Shown: positions 16,988 through 25,743 of the stretch, piece by piece
How the letters are laid out: each line of letters starts with the position of its first letter
Position numbering within the stretch: position 1 is the stretch's first letter
Origin: Bradymonadales bacterium
Lineage (GTDB): Bacteria; Myxococcota_A; Bradymonadia; JAFGEP01
Assembly: GCA_016931535.1 (NCBI GenBank)
Contig: JAFGEP010000155.1
Coordinates: 1-37,978 of the forward strand
Reading direction: 5' to 3'
Length of the DNA stretch: 37,978 nt
The notes under the pieces: model-generated
Database searches by the model: none
The model's input: only the letters and a program-made list of their open reading frames with translations
Told to the model about the DNA's origin: nothing
Position numbers and translations under genes: made by a program

Positions 16988-19018
16988 CTAAAGACTCAGA
17001 AAATCCCCTCCCGCGACCACCTCGATGGTCGAGCCCTCGAAGTCCGCCTCGATCGGCTGGTAGCGCCCCCCCAAACACTGGGCCAGGAAGGCCTCGGCGA
17101 CGGCGAAGAAGGAGATCCGGTTTTCGGGACGGACGAACCCGTGCCCCTCGTCGGAGTAGAGCAGGTAGGTCACCGGCAGCCCATGCGACCGCATGGCCGC
17201 CACGATCTGCTCCGACTCGGCCTGGGCCACGCGCGGGTCGTTGGCTCCCTGGCCGATCAGCAGGGGCACCCGGATGCGATCGGCGTGAAACAGCGGGGAG
17301 ATGGACTGTAGAAACTCGACATCCTGGTCGGGATCGCCGACCCGCTGGTGGAACATCTCCCTCATGGACGCCCAGTAAGGGGGAAAGCTCTGTAACAGGG
17401 TGATCAGGTTGGACGGCCCCACGATGTCCACCCCGCAGGCGTAGAGATCCGGAGTCCGGGTCAGGCCGGAGAGTACCGCAAAACCGCCGTAGGAGCCTCC
17501 GAAGATGGCCACCCGTCGAGGGTCTGCGATGCCCTGGCTGACCAGCCACTCGACCCCGTCGGTCAGGTCGTCCTGCATGGCCAGACCCCATTGGCGATCG
17601 CCAGCGTTGGCAAACTCCTTGCCGTACCCGGTAGAGCCGCGGAAGTTGACCTGGAGCACGGCATAACCACGGTTCGCCAGCCACTGGACCATGGGGTCGT
17701 AACCCCAGGTGTCGCGATACCAGGGTCCACCATGCACCAGCAGGACCGTCGGAAGCGAAACCGGCTCGAGGAAGGGGGGGATCGTCAGGTAGCCGCGGAT
17801 GGTCAAGCCGTCCCGGGAGGTGAAAGAGATCGGCTCGGTGGTGGCCAAGATCAGCCCCTCCAGCTCGGGACGGGAGGAGAACAGAAAGGTCGCCTGGCGC
17901 TCGGATCGCCGGTAGGCATAGTAGACGACCGGCCCGGCATCGCGCGTGTAGCCCACCAGCCAGGTGTCGTCCGCCAGATCCCGGTTGTTGATGAAAAGGT
18001 CTCCTTCGCAGAGCTCCTGCAGAAACTCGAAGTCTGCCGCGATCGATGCGTCCAGCACCCGCCACTCGGTGCGCTCCTTCTCGAAGCTCACCGCCTGGAT
18101 CTCGCGGGTGCCCGGATGGATGAGCGCATTGGAGATATCGGCCGCCGGATCGGATGCCAGCACCTGCTCCTCTCCGCTGGCCAGGTCAATCAGCCGCAAC
18201 TCCCCGGTGTTGGTGCCGGCGCTGCTCAGGATGTAGAGCCGGCGGTTGTCCTGAGCAAAGCCGATCACGCCCGAGGTGAGGGCGTCCTGGCTGTCCCAGG
18301 AAAATAGCAGTTGCCAATCGGAATCGGGGTCGGAACGGTAGAGCACGTCAAACCCTCCGTCCGGCCTGGGAACCTCGGCGATGCGAACCACCCAGTCGTT
18401 GTCGGCCACCAGAGCGGCCGCCCCCATATCGTTGACCGCCAGCAGCCTGCGCTCCCCTGTACGCGTGTTCAGGCGATACAGGTCATGGTACTGGACATCC
18501 CGGTCGTTCAGCCCGACCAGGATCTCGTCGGGGAACTTGGGATCGGTGGCCTGGATGCGCGCCTGGACACCCTCCAGGGGAGTGAGATCCCTCGGCTCGC
18601 CTCCCTGCACATCCACGGCGTAGATGCGCCAGTTCTCGTTGCCCTGCTGGTCCTGGATGTACAGGATCTGCTCGTTGTTGTAGGCCCAGAAGTACCCCTG
18701 GATCCCACGTCCCCGGTCCTGAGTGATGGCATGATCGTCCTGCTGCCCCACCGTCCTGACCCAGACGTTGAGCACGCCGTCCAGGGGGGCCAGGTAGGCC
18801 AGGCGGTTGCCGCCAGGAGAGATGCTGGCCGAGCGGTAGGTGGGGTTGCCGAACAGGACCTGGCGTGGGATCAGCGGAACCTCGCCGTAGTCGACGTGGA
18901 CCCGCGTCAGGAAGACCGGCTCGGGCGCCGTCTCAATTGAATCCGGAACGAACGCTGCTCGCCGAGATCCGCAGCAGGCGGCCAGCACCAGGGATAGAAT
19001 CAGGATCGATTTGCGCAT
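16988..19018 (-). CDS. Lipoprotein S9-family prolyl oligopeptidase / acylaminoacyl peptidase
   Basis: 676 residues. The start at 19018 has AGAGG upstream and gives a signal of 17 residues ending LVLAAC, a lipobox, so the protein is exported and lipid-anchored. The N-terminal half (about 40-400) is a beta-propeller with repeats such as ASISPGGNRLAYLAPLDG. The C-terminal alpha/beta-hydrolase domain has the catalytic Ser near 508 in FGGSYGGFAVLSG, Asp near 594 in GQGANDPRV and His near 625 in DEGHGFVRPEN. It would cleave short peptides or remove N-acylated residues in the periplasm. It is the first gene of the minus-strand run. A longer open frame to 19222 is rejected: it lacks a signal and a ribosome-binding site. 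Confidence 0.95.
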   Translation of the reverse strand: MRKSILILSLVLAACCGSRRAAFVPDSIETAPEPVFLTRVHVDYGEVPLIPRQVLFGNPTYRSASISPGGNRLAYLAPLDGVLNVWVRTVGQQDDHAITQDRGRGIQGYFWAYNNEQILYIQDQQGNENWRIYAVDVQGGEPRDLTPLEGVQARIQATDPKFPDEILVGLNDRDVQYHDLYRLNTRTGERRLLAVNDMGAAALVADNDWVVRIAEVPRPDGGFDVLYRSDPDSDWQLLFSWDSQDALTSGVIGFAQDNRRLYILSSAGTNTGELRLIDLASGEEQVLASDPAADISNALIHPGTREIQAVSFEKERTEWRVLDASIAADFEFLQELCEGDLFINNRDLADDTWLVGYTRDAGPVVYYAYRRSERQATFLFSSRPELEGLILATTEPISFTSRDGLTIRGYLTIPPFLEPVSLPTVLLVHGGPWYRDTWGYDPMVQWLANRGYAVLQVNFRGSTGYGKEFANAGDRQWGLAMQDDLTDGVEWLVSQGIADPRRVAIFGGSYGGFAVLSGLTRTPDLYACGVDIVGPSNLITLLQSFPPYWASMREMFHQRVGDPDQDVEFLQSISPLFHADRIRVPLLIGQGANDPRVAQAESEQIVAAMRSHGLPVTYLLYSDEGHGFVRPENRISFFAVAEAFLAQCLGGRYQPIEADFEGSTIEVVAGGDFLSL

Positions 19019-19359
19019 GGTAACCTCTATGAACCCAGATGAATCCAACGCCAAAGAGGCTACCAGAGACGCAGTCCCATGTGGAGTAGAAGAAGCAGGC
19101 TGTTGTGTATCCAACCGGTCAACCCATCTTGTTGAGCTGATCGGAACCGGCCATGCTGGAGCCCAAGAGGTTTCATAGGCAGAAGGAAATAGCAGACGGA
19201 ACAGGGATAGGTTGCTCGCCACCCAGCCTGTCGCGGTCGGTTTTTTGCATGGCGAGAACCGACAGGAGTCGTTGTGGTCGCAGCACGTTGTCGCTAACCA
19301 GCTTTCGCTATCGGTTCTCTGCTGTTCCTGGTCGGTTACTGGCTGACCGTTACCACCTG
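19019..19359. other. Intergenic region, no gene seen
   Basis: 341 bp upstream of the S9 peptidase, so its promoter should be here. A 7-bp inverted repeat GTCGGTT...AACCGAC surrounds about 14 bases near 19235-19262. Open frames in the region lack ribosome-binding sites and recognisable sequence. Confidence 0.45.
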
Positions 19360-20049
19360 TCAGCCACCTGCCGCCCTCCGTTCTGCGCTCTCGGTATCGA
19401 TCAGACGACGAACTAGCGACTCCAAAGCCAAATAGGTTCTCACTGATCTCAAGACAGCCTGATCAACGGGCGTTGCGGTTATACGTTGCACGGTTCGTGG
19501 GGCAAGATTCATCACGACGGCGATCTCCCGCGTGGCGATTCCCACACTTGCGGCTAACACACATACGGCAGCACGAGCAGAGACCACCTCTTCTGTTCTC
19601 CCCACCAGGTCGGGCCCCACCGCTAAGGCCACTGCGGCCACCCTTGCCAGCGCAGCAGCTCCCATTTCTCGAAGTTGTCTGTCGTCAAATGGAACAACAG
19701 GCTTTCGAGGGAGACCCACCGCCTCCATGACATCGGCTATTCGGTATCTCGGCAACGCATCGAAAAGTTGAAGGTGCAAACCTGAAATGGCCCTCGCTCC
19801 GACCAGATCCAAAAAACAGGAACCGTTCCAGAGGGCCGGATGTACTCTCAGACCGTGGTGAGAGGTCTGGCTCAGCAGATAGGGCACAAGGTTCTCTAGG
19901 TGAGCACGGCCTTGCACCGGTCGAATCCTTGCGGCTTCGATAGGAGACTTGACCAGAGAAGACAGCGCCAGACGGATGGAACGCCCTAACAACCCACATT
20001 TGCGAGATAGAACGTCACGGTCCCCATCGAAAACCGACAATCCCCACAA
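19360..20049 (-). pseudogene. C-terminal half of a RAYT-like (Y1/IS200-type) transposase, probable remnant
   Basis: An open frame of 229 codons. It resembles the region following the catalytic domain in REP-associated tyrosine transposases of deltaproteobacteria: IRPVQGRAHLENLVPYLLSQ followed by HHGL, HPALW.GSCFLDLVGAR, then a C-terminal helix-turn-helix around 165-200 (ATREIAVVMNLAPRTVQRI). The family's N-terminal HUH single-strand nuclease half (HxH and catalytic Tyr) is missing. The only start is a TTG without a Shine-Dalgarno sequence, and upstream frames on this strand are broken by stops with no clear HUH motif. This suggests decay or a domain kept alone as a DNA-binding protein. The similarity is recalled from family patterns, so the assignment is moderate. 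The window also contains REP-like repeats that such enzymes mobilise. Confidence 0.45.
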
Positions 20050-20366
20050 GCAGGTATCGGCAGTTGACGGGGTGCCGTTGCAGCACCAGCGTCATTTCGA
20101 TGCAAATTTCCGTGGGTATCCGCCACTGCCCCGGTTCACGTGCTCTCCCCCAATAGCATCCTTCATTGCCTTCTAACGGAGGGCGACGCACTTGATGGCC
20201 AGTTGGTCAACATGGTGAAAAAGGGGTCGAAAACAGTACAGCTGCGCCAAGAGACTGCAGGGCAGTCGATTTCACATCATTCCTGATACCTTGGGCCTGA
20301 TTCTCGATCCATGTCTCCATCCCGCCAATATCCAGGACTGCGGAGAACCCACCGGCTAGCCGGCGT
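20050..20366. other. Intergenic region, possible decayed 5' part of the transposase
   Basis: 317 bp between the RAYT-like remnant and the VIT/VWA gene. Minus-strand translation gives only short pieces with stops (one includes CRYLLVG, faintly like the early part of Y1 transposases). No HUH motif, promoter or RNA gene was recognised. Confidence 0.35.
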
Positions 20367-22934
20367 TCACAAGGGGAAAGTCCAGGTGTGGGTGACCTCG
20401 GTCGGCTCCGCGGGACGGCTGGCAAAGGTCAGGTGCTCCAAGGAAGCTTTCAGGCACTCCTCCAAGTCGGTGCTGCCGGTCGTGTTCTCCAGGATCTCCA
20501 CCTTCTCGACCGCGCCATTGATCCCGATGGTGATCGAGATGCGGACGATCCCTTCCAGATCGGAGCCATCGGGAAGCGCGCCAAGGTAGCAGGCGCGGAA
20601 CAGGGGCCGGTACTGCTCCAGCGCCACTCGGATCTCCTGGGAGAGATCGCCGCCCTGACCAGGTTCCGACGGGTCGGGTTCAGGCTGGATGGCCACCTGG
20701 TGGCCATCGATCCCGGCTGCGGGGCTCTGGGCTTGATGCTGAGCATCGATTTGCTCTGTCCCCCCGCCAGCGGGAGCCTGGGGTTGGTCGGGCGAGTTGG
20801 AAGGGGTCTCTGCAACCGGAAGCCGCATGGTCTCGGTAGAGACGGCGCCGACAGGCCGTACCAGGCCGGCCATCGGTGGTTCCGAGGAAGCCATGTAGCG
20901 GGCCGGACCTCTACTGCGAGAGCGGTTGGCTGAGGTACCGCCTCGCCCGGTCCCCGTATCGTCGTCTTGCTGAGCGACCTGGACAACCTGAGGGCCGATC
21001 AAGGCGTCACTGACGCCGGCCGGCAGAGCGACGGGCACCCCCACGGTGCGCAGGGGATCGGAGGCATTGACGCTGATCTTCTCCTCGATGGCCACAAAGC
21101 TGGTGTACTGGGTCATCAGGTTAAACTGGAGGGCCAGCTCGATCACCTGCTGGCGGGTCTGTTGGTCTCGGCTGTGGAACACGCGCGACTCCAGGGCTTC
21201 CACCTGCCGCCTGGCCCAGATGGTGGGTATGGCAGCATGCTCGGTTTCTTCGGCGGTCAGATCAACCGCCAGGTCGAACTGGACCGGTCGGGTGCCGACA
21301 AGACCGCGAACGGTCAGTGTACCGCGGCCGGTCTGGGAGAATCGGCCCGTGAGCTGCAAGGGCACACCGGCGAACAGGTCGCAGATGGGGTCGGGGATGA
21401 CATCATCGACCTGGAGGCCTTCCCAGTCCAGCGAGATGTCGGTCAGGATCGGGTTGTGGATCCGTCCGTAGAAGGTCTCCACCACCTGCTCGACCGCCTC
21501 ACCGATGTTGACGTAGTGGACCGTTCCGCGGCCCACCTGTGCCAGGCTGTCCAGCAGGAAGCGGTTCACCGAGCTGCCGACCCCCAGGGAGAAGATCCGG
21601 GTTTGGCCCAAGCGGCTGTTCACCAGGGACAGGATTGCGCTTTCGTTGCCGATGTATCCATCGGTCAGAAAGAGGACGATGCGCATGCGATCTCCATCCG
21701 GCGCCGGTTCCAGGGCGGCCCGGACACCCGCGATCATGTTGGTTCCTCCATTGGCCTGCAACCGATCCACGAACCGCAGCCCCCGCCGCACATTGCGAGG
21801 GGTGTTGGATAGCGGCTGGGGAGAGAGGCTGGAGGTGGAATCATCGAAGGTGATGATCTGGAAGGTATCGTCGGGGTTCATGTGCTCCAGCGCATAGCGC
21901 ATGACCGCCTTGCTGGTCTCGATGGGGTGGCCATGCATGGAGCCGCTGGTATCCAGCACGAAGAACATCTCCTTGGGGCGGATATCCCCCGGATCGAGCT
22001 GGACAGGCGGTTCGACCATGAGCGAGAAAAAGCCGCCCTGTTCCTCGTCGAAGTAGGTCAGCAACCCCACTTCCGGGGCTCCCTCCGCCAGGGCATAGCT
22101 GAACTGGATATCTCGATTGGGCTGTCGCTCTGACTCCGGCAGCTCGATCGACACCTCGCTGGGGTTTTCCCAGCGCAAGGTCAGGTCATGGCTGCTGCTC
22201 TCCAGATCCCGGATGGCCATCCCCGCCTCGAGGGTCAGGTCGAACTCCACCTCGTAGGGGGTGCGCACCCCCTCGGGCAGGACGGCCGGCGTGATGCGCG
22301 ATGCATCGGGCACCTGGTCGGTGTCCGGAAGAAGGCCGATCCCCTCATGTCCCGTGGGAGAGCCTGGAATGAAGCGGGGGCCGACCACGGTGGGGTGATG
22401 GAAGTGGTAGCGTCCGTCCCGGTAGGGAATCTGCTGCACATATCGAACCAGAACCCGGATCGGCTGGCCGGGTTCGATATTGGCCACGTTCATGGTGAAG
22501 ATGTTGGGGCGTTCCTGTTCCAGCAGAGAGGCGGTCTGACCTCGGTCTCGGGCGGCCTCGTAGGCCTGTCTGGCTTCCTCTCGCTCGCGAAGATCGGCTC
22601 GAATGCGCCGCTCGCCGATGACCATGATCATCTCGTTGACGGCGGCCTCATTCGGCAAAGGAAACACGTAGACCGCCTCGATCCGCTGCTCGAAGTGGTT
22701 CTCGTAGACCTGCTCGACCTCGACCTCGGCGATGCTCCCCGAGATCTGTCCCCGGACGGTGAGATGGGTGAGAGGGATGAGATCGAGGCTGTCGGGTACG
22801 GTGGAGGTATCGAGAACAACGCCGGCGCCTTCGTTGCCCTGAGCCCGGGCTCGAGGAACATGGGACAGCAGAGTTGGGGTACATACGAGGAAGCATAATC
22901 CGGCTGCCAGAATCAGGTTTTTGGGGGTCATCAT
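20367..22934 (-). CDS. VIT domain / von Willebrand A domain protein with AgmX/PglI-like C-terminus
   Basis: 855 residues. GGAGGAGACG directly precedes the ATG at 22934, and the N-terminus is a Sec signal peptide ending near ARAQ (about 32). A VIT domain (about 50-180) shows the typical VEQVYENHFEQRIEAVYVFP and an acidic PNEAAVNEM. The VWA domain (about 318-490) has an intact metal site DTSGS near 326. It is followed by a beta domain, a Ser/Gly/Pro-rich linker (about 640-750) and a C-terminal region (about 765-855) with RISITIGINGAVEKVEI and a final W-x-F, resembling the AgmX/PglI C-terminal domain of myxobacteria, related to TonB C-termini. VIT-VWA proteins act in adhesion or complex assembly outside the cell; the AgmX-like end suggests a link to gliding or envelope machinery (inference). 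The open frame upstream to 23117 is not part of the gene. Confidence 0.92.
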   Translation of the reverse strand: MMTPKNLILAAGLCFLVCTPTLLSHVPRARAQGNEGAGVVLDTSTVPDSLDLIPLTHLTVRGQISGSIAEVEVEQVYENHFEQRIEAVYVFPLPNEAAVNEMIMVIGERRIRADLREREEARQAYEAARDRGQTASLLEQERPNIFTMNVANIEPGQPIRVLVRYVQQIPYRDGRYHFHHPTVVGPRFIPGSPTGHEGIGLLPDTDQVPDASRITPAVLPEGVRTPYEVEFDLTLEAGMAIRDLESSSHDLTLRWENPSEVSIELPESERQPNRDIQFSYALAEGAPEVGLLTYFDEEQGGFFSLMVEPPVQLDPGDIRPKEMFFVLDTSGSMHGHPIETSKAVMRYALEHMNPDDTFQIITFDDSTSSLSPQPLSNTPRNVRRGLRFVDRLQANGGTNMIAGVRAALEPAPDGDRMRIVLFLTDGYIGNESAILSLVNSRLGQTRIFSLGVGSSVNRFLLDSLAQVGRGTVHYVNIGEAVEQVVETFYGRIHNPILTDISLDWEGLQVDDVIPDPICDLFAGVPLQLTGRFSQTGRGTLTVRGLVGTRPVQFDLAVDLTAEETEHAAIPTIWARRQVEALESRVFHSRDQQTRQQVIELALQFNLMTQYTSFVAIEEKISVNASDPLRTVGVPVALPAGVSDALIGPQVVQVAQQDDDTGTGRGGTSANRSRSRGPARYMASSEPPMAGLVRPVGAVSTETMRLPVAETPSNSPDQPQAPAGGGTEQIDAQHQAQSPAAGIDGHQVAIQPEPDPSEPGQGGDLSQEIRVALEQYRPLFRACYLGALPDGSDLEGIVRISITIGINGAVEKVEILENTTGSTDLEECLKASLEHLTFASRPAEPTEVTHTWTFPL

Positions 22935-23535
22935 CGTCTCCTCCATTCGAGAATTGCTGTGGGTACTTGAGAAGGGTCTTTCGCCAGAGCCGGGCCTTTG
23001 GCTGGTGTGCGAGGCGAGGTCCTTGTCGAGCAGCGTTCCTTGATCATACCGTTCACCTGGGACCTCTGGTCGAAGAACAACTGGGTAAACGTCGGGGGCC
23101 TGTAAACCGGTCTGCATCGTTTCGACAAAACACGGCCTGGCCTGCGATCCGGCTTGACCGGCCGAAGGGGATGTGTCTTGCTGGCTGCAGCCCGGGGAGA
23201 CTGCAACTCTCGGTGTCGCTCACCATCTCAGGGCTTTATACTGGTCTGGGCATGTGGCCCCCCTTCGGGCTGCAATCTGGGGTATTGCTCAGGATCACAA
23301 GACGCAGCTGGGGTCTGGCATGTGGTATCCCTTCGGGGTGGTTTCCGGTGCACGAAACGCGCAGGTCGACCAGACCGGGGTCGGTCGGACAGGCCCCCCA
23401 GGAGGTTTGCCGGTCGCTTTGTACTGTATCTGGCGTACTGGAACTGGCTCCCCACGATCGACGGGCGGCCTGATGAGCTAGGGAGTCGGGAGTAGCTATC
23501 GCCTTTCACCAGGGGACAGCGGGCGGGACAACAGG
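22935..23535. other. Long divergent intergenic region with a tandem hairpin repeat
   Basis: 601 bp separate the divergent VIT/VWA and GH114 genes. Several overlapping open frames exist on the plus strand (up to 23495), but none has a ribosome-binding site or protein-like composition. The notable element is the imperfect repeat at 23243-23272 and 23312-23340. No tRNA or riboswitch class was recognised. Confidence 0.45.
23243..23340 (+). repeat. Imperfect tandem repeat with CTTCGG hairpins
   Basis: Two units of about 30 bp, spaced 69 bp apart: GGTCTGGGCATGTGG...CCCTTCGGG and GGTCTGGCATGTGG...CCCTTCGGGG. Each ends in a short stem closed by the stable C(TTCG)G tetraloop. It lies in the leader region 200-290 bp before the GH114 gene. 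It may be regulatory RNA structure or a chance duplication. Confidence 0.45.
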
Positions 23536-24381
23536 ATGTGCACACGAAAGACTTTCTTGCTGTCGGCGGTCGTTCTGCTGGCCACGCTGGCTTGTTGCGG
23601 CGGAGACCAGGACGAAGAAGAAGTGGAATGGGTGCAGAGCTGCAACCCGGACGAGGGAGGCAGCCCCGAGGGGGTATGGCATCCCCGTCCGGGAACCACC
23701 TGGCAGTGGCAGCTCACCGGCCTGCCGATCGACCTGAGCTACCAGGTCACGATGTACGACATCGACCTGTTCGAAGTCCCTGAGGAGACCATCGACGCGC
23801 TTCACGCCGAGGATCGTATCGTCATCTGCTATTTCAGCGCCGGCAGTCACGAGTCCTGGCGGCCGGATGCGGCGCAGTTTCCCTCCTCGGCGCTGGGGGA
23901 GCCGCTAGATGAATGGGAGGGGGAGCGCTGGCTGGATATCCGCGACATCCAGGTGCGCCAGGTCATGCGGGATCGCCTGGACCTGGCGGTAAGCAAGGGT
24001 TGTGACGGGGTGGAGCCGGACAACGTGGATGGCTACGCCAACGACAACGGCTTTGACCTGAGCTACGCCGACCAGCTGGAGTACAACCGTTTTCTGGCGG
24101 CCGAGGCGCATGACCGCGGGCTCTCGATCGGATTGAAGAACGACCTGGATCAAGTGGGAGCGCTGGTCTGCCATTTCGACTGGGCGTTGAACGAGGAGTG
24201 TTTCGCTTACGACGAGTGCGAGGCGTTGCTGCCCTTCATCCAGTCGGGAAAGGCGGTGTTCCAGGTAGAGTACGGGCCGGCGACCTTGCAGGCTGCGGTC
24301 TGTCCTCGGGCCAATGCGCTGGATTTCGACACCTTGATCAAGAACCTGGATCTCGATGCCTGGAGGATCTCCTGCCGCTGA
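23536..24381 (+). CDS. GH114-like lipoprotein (endo-alpha-1,4-polygalactosaminidase family)
   Basis: 281 residues. A signal of about 20 residues ends LLATLACCGG, a lipobox, followed by an acidic linker. The body is a GH114/TM1410-type (beta/alpha)8 domain: TTWQWQLTG near 55 and the family signature GCDGVEPDNVDGY near 155-167, holding the conserved acidic residues, then LSIGLKND and the Cys-rich ECFAYDECE segment. Members degrade galactosaminogalactan or related amino-sugar polymers, so a role in extracellular polysaccharide or biofilm turnover is plausible, though the substrate here is not known. The ribosome-binding site is weak. A small hairpin follows 19 bases after the stop. Confidence 0.9.
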   Translation: MCTRKTFLLSAVVLLATLACCGGDQDEEEVEWVQSCNPDEGGSPEGVWHPRPGTTWQWQLTGLPIDLSYQVTMYDIDLFEVPEETIDALHAEDRIVICYFSAGSHESWRPDAAQFPSSALGEPLDEWEGERWLDIRDIQVRQVMRDRLDLAVSKGCDGVEPDNVDGYANDNGFDLSYADQLEYNRFLAAEAHDRGLSIGLKNDLDQVGALVCHFDWALNEECFAYDECEALLPFIQSGKAVFQVEYGPATLQAAVCPRANALDFDTLIKNLDLDAWRISCR

Positions 24382-24399
24382 TGGGTGGACGATGCCGTA

Positions 24400-24420
24400 A
24401 GACGGCTTTTAGAGCCGTTT
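24400..24420 (+). terminator. Hairpin after the GH114 gene
   Basis: AGACGGCT-TTTAG-AGCCGTTT forms an 8-bp stem (one G-T pair) with a 5-base loop, ending in a short T-run, 19 bases downstream of the stop codon. It is a modest intrinsic-terminator candidate. Confidence 0.5.
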
Positions 24421-24496
24421 AGGGCCTGGTCGAGAGGTTCGCCGTCGGGCCAAAAAATTGTGATTCGCCACCCCAGGACTCCTCAATTCGCTTTCC

Positions 24497-24519
24497 CAAC
24501 AGGGTGATTGTGCTATCAT
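24497..24519 (+). promoter_or_regulatory. Extended -10 promoter for the small-gene pair
   Basis: TG-C-TATCAT (hexamer at 24514-24519) is a good extended -10; upstream CTTTCC around 24491-24496 is only a poor -35. Transcription would start near 24526, which excludes the ATG at 24518 as a usable start and supports the TTG start at 24566. Confidence 0.5.
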
Positions 24520-24565
24520 GAAATCCTCAGGTGAGTTGGCGATCCCACAAGCAGGAGGTCACAAA

Positions 24566-24775
24566 TTGTTGCTGTTTCTGGGAAACCTGATCGAGCAGTT
24601 GTTTGGTCAAACCGCACGTACCGTGGTTCACGCCGCCGAGGCCAAGTTACGGCGGGACACGGTCGGCCGGGTGGAGACGCAAATCAGCGGCAACCAGGCC
24701 GAGATGCAGCAGAGGGCGTTACGCGCGGTAAACCAGGTTGGTGTGCCCGACAGGGACAGAGGTCGATCAAGCTAG
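24566..24775 (+). CDS. Small protein of unknown function, TTG start
   Basis: 69 residues if translation starts at TTG 24566, which has a near-perfect AGGAGGT six bases upstream. An in-frame ATG at 24518 exists, but it overlaps the probable -10 element and has no ribosome-binding site. The N-terminus (LLFLGNLIEQLFGQTAR) is an amphipathic hydrophobic helix, followed by a charged helical region rich in Arg, Glu and Gln. No known family was recognised. It lies 91 bp upstream of the Lys-rich mini-gene and both precede one strong terminator, so they are probably one transcript. Confidence 0.5.
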   Translation: MLLFLGNLIEQLFGQTARTVVHAAEAKLRRDTVGRVETQISGNQAEMQQRALRAVNQVGVPDRDRGRSS

Positions 24776-24866
24776 ACTGCGCATCACCCGAACATTCGTG
24801 GGCGGGGGGTGTTCCAACCGGTACCATGGCTGTCCATGGGACCATGCAACAGGGAGGTTAGTCGAG

Positions 24867-24959
24867 ATGAAGGCGAAGAAACCCGCACCGAAGGCTAGCA
24901 AAGAGAAAGCCAAACCAGCGAAGAAGGAAGGGAAGGCGAAACCGAAGGACAAGAAATAA
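24867..24959 (+). CDS. Tiny Lys/Ala/Pro-rich protein (30 residues)
   Basis: The ATG at 24867 has AGGGAGG nine bases upstream, and a strong terminator begins 28 bases after the TAA. The 30-residue product is about half lysine, with Ala and Pro (KPAPKASKEKAKPAKK...), very basic and presumably disordered. The composition resembles the histone-H1-like tails of bacterial nucleoid proteins (HupB or HctB type), but here the tail stands alone. It may bind nucleic acid or anionic polymers; this is inference. The good ribosome-binding site plus terminator make it a credible small gene that length filters would miss. Confidence 0.62.
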   Translation: MKAKKPAPKASKEKAKPAKKEGKAKPKDKK

Positions 24960-24986
24960 CCGCGACTCTTCAGGGCTACAAAATAG

Positions 24987-25016
24987 AAAAGAGAGGGTGT
25001 CGCCACCCTCTCTTTT
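24987..25016 (+). terminator. Strong intrinsic terminator
   Basis: A perfect 13-bp stem (AAAAGAGAGGGTG / CACCCTCTCTTTT) with loop TCGC, ending in a T-run. The A-tract on the other side makes it potentially bidirectional. It ends the small-gene transcript. Confidence 0.92.
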
Positions 25017-25743
25017 CGTTTCGAATCGAGCCTTTTCACGTCCTGCTCAGGACCCGGGACTACAACCTTCTTTACAGTGCGCGATGCGCCTCAGCGTGAA
25101 ACGTTTCAACGTGTCCTCCTCTTGTTCTCTTGCCACCATGGCCAACGAATCCAACTCTAAACACCTCTGCGGTTCTGTCAATTCAGCGGTCTCCTCGTTA
25201 CAGACCACCCGCCTCCGACTGCCGCCTGGCGGGTCAGCCTCCTGCCAGGGCACCGCGCTTTTCCCCTGCTGACGATCGGCGGCGGGCTTCCCGGCGAAAC
25301 CTTCCCCTCTGGCCCGGTGTGATCAGGATGCCCTGTGCGCGGCATGGTCCACCCCCTCGGCCACAACCCGCTGGTCCGGGTCGCACTCGGTTTGAACCAT
25401 GCCCCGCGCGCCGACAGTCGAGCTAGCTGAGCGTGGTTGTCTTAATTCTTGGTCAGCTATGATCAACGGAGCCCGCATACGCCCCCTCTGGCGAGCAAGG
25501 CCGTCAAGAAACGAGAGATCTGGTCGCTGTCTCCCGCGGTTTCCTGTCAACCGGCCAACCGGTGGGGTGAGATCCGCCCGGAGCATTTCGATCCAGCAAA
25601 TCTGCCACCCCCTATTGACCCCACCGGTGGAGAGTGCTACCTGAATAGAGGGCCTGGATGGTTTCGCGTTGTCTGTAGGCCAGAAATAATTGCTGCTGGA
25701 TTCCCATCTTGATGAACCAATCAACATGCGCAGGAGTAGTACT
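25017..25743. other. Long intergenic region, no gene seen
   Basis: 727 bp between the terminator and the protease gene. Short open frames on both strands lack ribosome-binding sites and protein-like composition. A possible promoter (TTGTCT, 15-bp spacer, TATGAT ending at 25463) points toward the protease gene but is about 280 bp from it. No RNA gene was recognised. Confidence 0.45.

Noticed and set aside
24518..24565. ATG start of the small gene before 24566
   Set aside because: Overlaps the extended -10 promoter element, so it would lie upstream of transcription; no Shine-Dalgarno sequence.
25434..25463. TTGTCT...TATGAT as the promoter of the protease gene
   Set aside because: Spacer of only 15 bp and about 280 bp upstream of the start; noted in the gap entry but not called.
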